From Parcubacteria group bacterium GW2011_GWA1_47_8 (GTDB lineage Bacteria; Patescibacteriota; Minisyncoccia; Phycocordibacterales; UBA1550): a DNA stretch of 24,271 nt. Below are positions 22,073 to 24,271 of the stretch, one piece after another. A program made the translations under genes and the position numbers. Where the stretch lies: NCBI GenBank assembly GCA_000996605.1, contig LCOP01000008.1, positions 1-24,271 of the forward strand, written 5' to 3'. A model generated the notes under the pieces. That model had not been told where the DNA came from. It made no database searches and saw only the letters and a program-made list of their open reading frames with translations. The first letter of the stretch is position 1; every line of letters starts with the position of its first letter.

Positions 22073-23920
22073 ACACAAGTCCTAAATTTTATAAAAACTT
22101 ACATGGCAAAAAATAGCTATGCCCCCTCTCTTGAGGAGATCAAGAAGAAGTTTAAGCTTGCCTCTGTATCAACAGCTCACTATTACATCAGCAAACTACA
22201 AGACGCAGGATTTTTGAATAAAGAACACAATCAACCCCGTGCCGTTTCCACAGTTGAAGCTAAACAGACAGTCGAAATTCCTATTTTGGGAGCTATCGCG
22301 GCGGGTCAGCCTATTGAAGCCATAGAAATTCCAGACGAAACTATTACAATCACAAGAGACGAAATTGGAAAGCAAGGCAAGCACTATGCTTTACGTGTTC
22401 AAGGTAGCAGTATGATTGATGAGGGTATTTTTGACGGCGATATTGTTGTTATACGCAAACAAGAGGTGGCAGAGAATGGTCAGACTGTTGTGGCTGTGAT
22501 AGATGATAACCAAGCAACGCTCAAAAAATTATATCGTGAAAACGGAAAGTTTAGACTGCAACCCGCAAACCCAACACTATTCCCAATTTATCGTGATGAG
22601 GTAGAAGTGAGAGGTGTTGTCGTTAAGATTATTCGCAATCTTGAATCACAACTAGATCAAGGACAATCGAGAGATGAAAAGTATGTGCGTAAAATAGATT
22701 ATTCGTGGGATTATAGAGGAGAAAAAACGAAATCACATACGCACGGCATACATACTTATCCAGCGATGTTTATTCCACAAGTCGGACGAAGATTGTTAGA
22801 AACTTATAGTAAAGAGGGTGATACTATTTGCGATATTTTCTGTGGCTCTGGTTCAGCTTTAGTCGAAAGTAGATTGATAGGAAGAAATGCCTACGGCATT
22901 GATCTTAACCCTTTGGCTATTTTTCTTGCAAAAGCAAAGACGACCCCAATCAATCCTCAAAAATTAACAAAGGAGTATCTCGCTTTACTTGATAGAGTAG
23001 AAAAGATTAAAGATAAAGAAATACAAAGACCAGATTTTAAGAATATTGATTTTTGGTTCAAAGACAAAGTAATCGTTAAACTTGCAAAACTAAAGAAAGC
23101 TATTCGCGAAATAAAAGATGAATCAATTCAGAATTTTTTGATGGTCGCTTTTAGTGAGACAGTTCGCTATTCCTCAAATACAAAGACTGGAGAATTTAAG
23201 TTGGTTCGAGTGAAAGCAGACAAACTGGAAAAACATAACCCAGATGTTATCGGTATATTTCGCAAACACGCAGAGAAAAATATAGCGGGAATGACTGATT
23301 TTTACAAAGATGCAAAAAAGGATCCGTGGACAAAAATAATTTACGGTGATTCGTCAAAAGACAATGGGATTAAAGCAAGCTCTATTGACTGTATTATTAC
23401 TTCTCCGCCATACGGCGATAGCCGTACAACTGTTGCTTATGGGCAATTTTCTCGCCTTTCGGCACAATGGATTGATGTATTTGATGACCCAAATGATGCT
23501 TCTGGCGTAGATAATGATCTTCTTGGCGGTAGAGCTACTAAAAATTTAATTCATACACTTTCATCTGGTTATCTTAAAGAATCATTAGAAAAAATTGCGA
23601 AGCAAGACGAAGCAAGGGCAAAAGATGTATTGAGCTTCAATCTTGGATTGAATGAATGTTTGAAGCAGGCTCATAGAATCCTTAAACCAGGGAAGTATTT
23701 TTGCCTTGTAATTGGCAATAGATTAGTTAAGCAAGTTAGAATTCCAACTGATTTTATTATTGCGGAATTAGCAGAAAAAATTGGTTTTACTTGCGAGGAC
23801 ATAATTGTAAGAAATATCCCCGGCAAGAGAATGCCAATCAAAAACTCGCCGACAAATATCGTGGGTGCTTTAGAGGAAACAATGAATAAAGAAAGTATCG
23901 TTGTATTGAGAAAAAACTAG
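22055..23920 (+). CDS. LexA-type autoproteolytic repressor fused to a DNA methyltransferase
   Basis: One 621-aa protein. Residues 1-66 are the LexA winged helix (KKQTQVLNFIKTYM, then SVSTAHYYISKLQDAGFL). Residues 74-195 are the S24/LexA peptidase domain with the Ala83-Gly84 cleavage site (GAIAAGQP), nucleophile Ser119 (QGSSMIDEGIFDGD) and Lys157 (ATLKKL); every key residue of self-cleavage is present. Residues ~205-621 are an amino-methyltransferase: a motif-X-like segment (HTYPAMFIPQVGRRLLETY), motif I DIFCGSGS (260-267), GIDLNP (281-286) and motif IV TSPPYG (449-454). About 160 residues between the SAM-binding and catalytic parts may hold the target recognition domain. SPPY is typical of N4-cytosine enzymes, N6-adenine being the alternative. 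Codon and base use is AT-richer than in the glycan operon. It should protect sites cut by the adjacent MvaI/BcnI-like nuclease and repress its own locus; damage-triggered cleavage is inferred. Confidence 0.92.
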   Translation: MITKKQTQVLNFIKTYMAKNSYAPSLEEIKKKFKLASVSTAHYYISKLQDAGFLNKEHNQPRAVSTVEAKQTVEIPILGAIAAGQPIEAIEIPDETITITRDEIGKQGKHYALRVQGSSMIDEGIFDGDIVVIRKQEVAENGQTVVAVIDDNQATLKKLYRENGKFRLQPANPTLFPIYRDEVEVRGVVVKIIRNLESQLDQGQSRDEKYVRKIDYSWDYRGEKTKSHTHGIHTYPAMFIPQVGRRLLETYSKEGDTICDIFCGSGSALVESRLIGRNAYGIDLNPLAIFLAKAKTTPINPQKLTKEYLALLDRVEKIKDKEIQRPDFKNIDFWFKDKVIVKLAKLKKAIREIKDESIQNFLMVAFSETVRYSSNTKTGEFKLVRVKADKLEKHNPDVIGIFRKHAEKNIAGMTDFYKDAKKDPWTKIIYGDSSKDNGIKASSIDCIITSPPYGDSRTTVAYGQFSRLSAQWIDVFDDPNDASGVDNDLLGGRATKNLIHTLSSGYLKESLEKIAKQDEARAKDVLSFNLGLNECLKQAHRILKPGKYFCLVIGNRLVKQVRIPTDFIIAELAEKIGFTCEDIIVRNIPGKRMPIKNSPTNIVGALEETMNKESIVVLRKN

Positions 23921-24271
23921 AGAATACGCTTGTGAGTTTTGAACATAAGCGGAAAGGTTTTTTCGGAAAGACGGGTAAGACGAAAAGCGGAGCCGTGGTC
24001 ATGAGGTTTTCCCGCATTTTTTCCTGTCCGATAGACTCCAAGGCGAATATCATATTTTGATAATGCGAGAAATTGCTTTGGATCAATATCTTTTAGCAAC
24101 CATGCTTCCGTATAATGAAAGTATTCGTGCCCTCTTTCTTTTTTGCAGTTAGCAAAAACAAGAATAAGTCCGTTTCCAATTTTCTCTGCGCCCTTTAGTC
24201 TCAAAAAATCTAGTTCGTAGTATCCAAGCACGGTTCTATTTTTGAGTATGAGTAGTTTACCTTGTTTTTCG
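23917..24271 (-). CDS. MvaI/BcnI-family type II restriction endonuclease, C-terminal part (runs off the window)
   Basis: The frame is open from the window edge to a TAG at 23919-23917, so the start lies outside; a GTG at 24231 is internal and not the real start. Visible are about 117 residues. LILVFANCKKERGHEYFHYTEAW followed by a segment ending GKPHDHGSAFRL corresponds, from memory of BcnI, to its LVLVFAE, QFHFTKAYML and GPHDRGPHLRI segments. That is the C-terminal part of these monomeric PD-(D/E)XK enzymes, which cut CC-N-GG-type sites. The catalytic core is upstream and not visible. The gene converges on the LexA-methyltransferase gene, and the two stop codons overlap in the palindrome CTAG. 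Recognition sequence and activity cannot be read here. Confidence 0.75.
   Translation of the reverse strand, partial: EKQGKLLILKNRTVLGYYELDFLRLKGAEKIGNGLILVFANCKKERGHEYFHYTEAWLLKDIDPKQFLALSKYDIRLGVYRTGKNAGKPHDHGSAFRLTRLSEKTFPLMFKTHKRIL

Overview
The window looks like a chromosome segment of a Candidate Phyla Radiation (Patescibacteria, probably Parcubacteria-like) bacterium. This rests on gene content and style, not on a marker-gene tree. It has a short one-domain ATP synthase epsilon subunit, a 60-aa helical protein of a type I associate with these genomes, a long minus-strand run of glycan-assembly genes with very tight spacing, several starts without a Shine-Dalgarno sequence, and many multi-domain fusions. 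No rRNA, tRNA, CRISPR array or intact insertion sequence is visible.

Layout. 1-2.3 kb: an apparently 3'-truncated SAM methyltransferase (-), a C39-like peptidase and a family-4-like uracil-DNA glycosylase (+), then atpC and atpD (-) detached from the other F1Fo genes. 3.7-4.1 kb: a small helical protein, a bidirectional terminator and a 42-bp tandem duplication in a gene remnant. 4.1-18.9 kb: one minus-strand operon for cell-surface glycan synthesis. In transcription order it holds a GtrA-like membrane protein; a 1636-aa protein joining GT2, membrane GT2, MOP-type flippase and GT4; an APH-like kinase; a GT2-GT4 fusion; a PIG-L deacetylase-GT2 fusion; two GT-C-type membrane proteins; and a membrane-anchored putative glycosidase. 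Three junctions are stop/start overlaps, and all gaps are 22 nt or less. The genes could make, decorate, flip and trim one lipid-linked glycan.

19.1-20.3 kb: a NYN/LabA-type nuclease gene and a csrA gene whose reading frame carries an extra truncated CsrA copy in front, each copy with its own strong Shine-Dalgarno. 20.28-20.84 kb has no credible gene but is full of hairpins, including a nested 162-bp inverted repeat.

20.84-24.27 kb is visibly AT-richer and is the most striking part: a probable restriction-modification island. A complete LexA-type autoproteolytic repressor (winged HTH, Ala-Gly cleavage site, Ser/Lys dyad) is fused in one 621-aa protein to an SPPY-type DNA methyltransferase. 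Divergent from it, across 29 bp, lies a SEC-C zinc-motif protein with a PD-(D/E)XK-like core. Convergent with it, sharing a CTAG stop overlap, is the C-terminal part of a MvaI/BcnI-family restriction endonuclease that runs off the window. The arrangement suggests, as inference, that modification and perhaps restriction expression are tied to a LexA/RecA-type DNA-damage switch.
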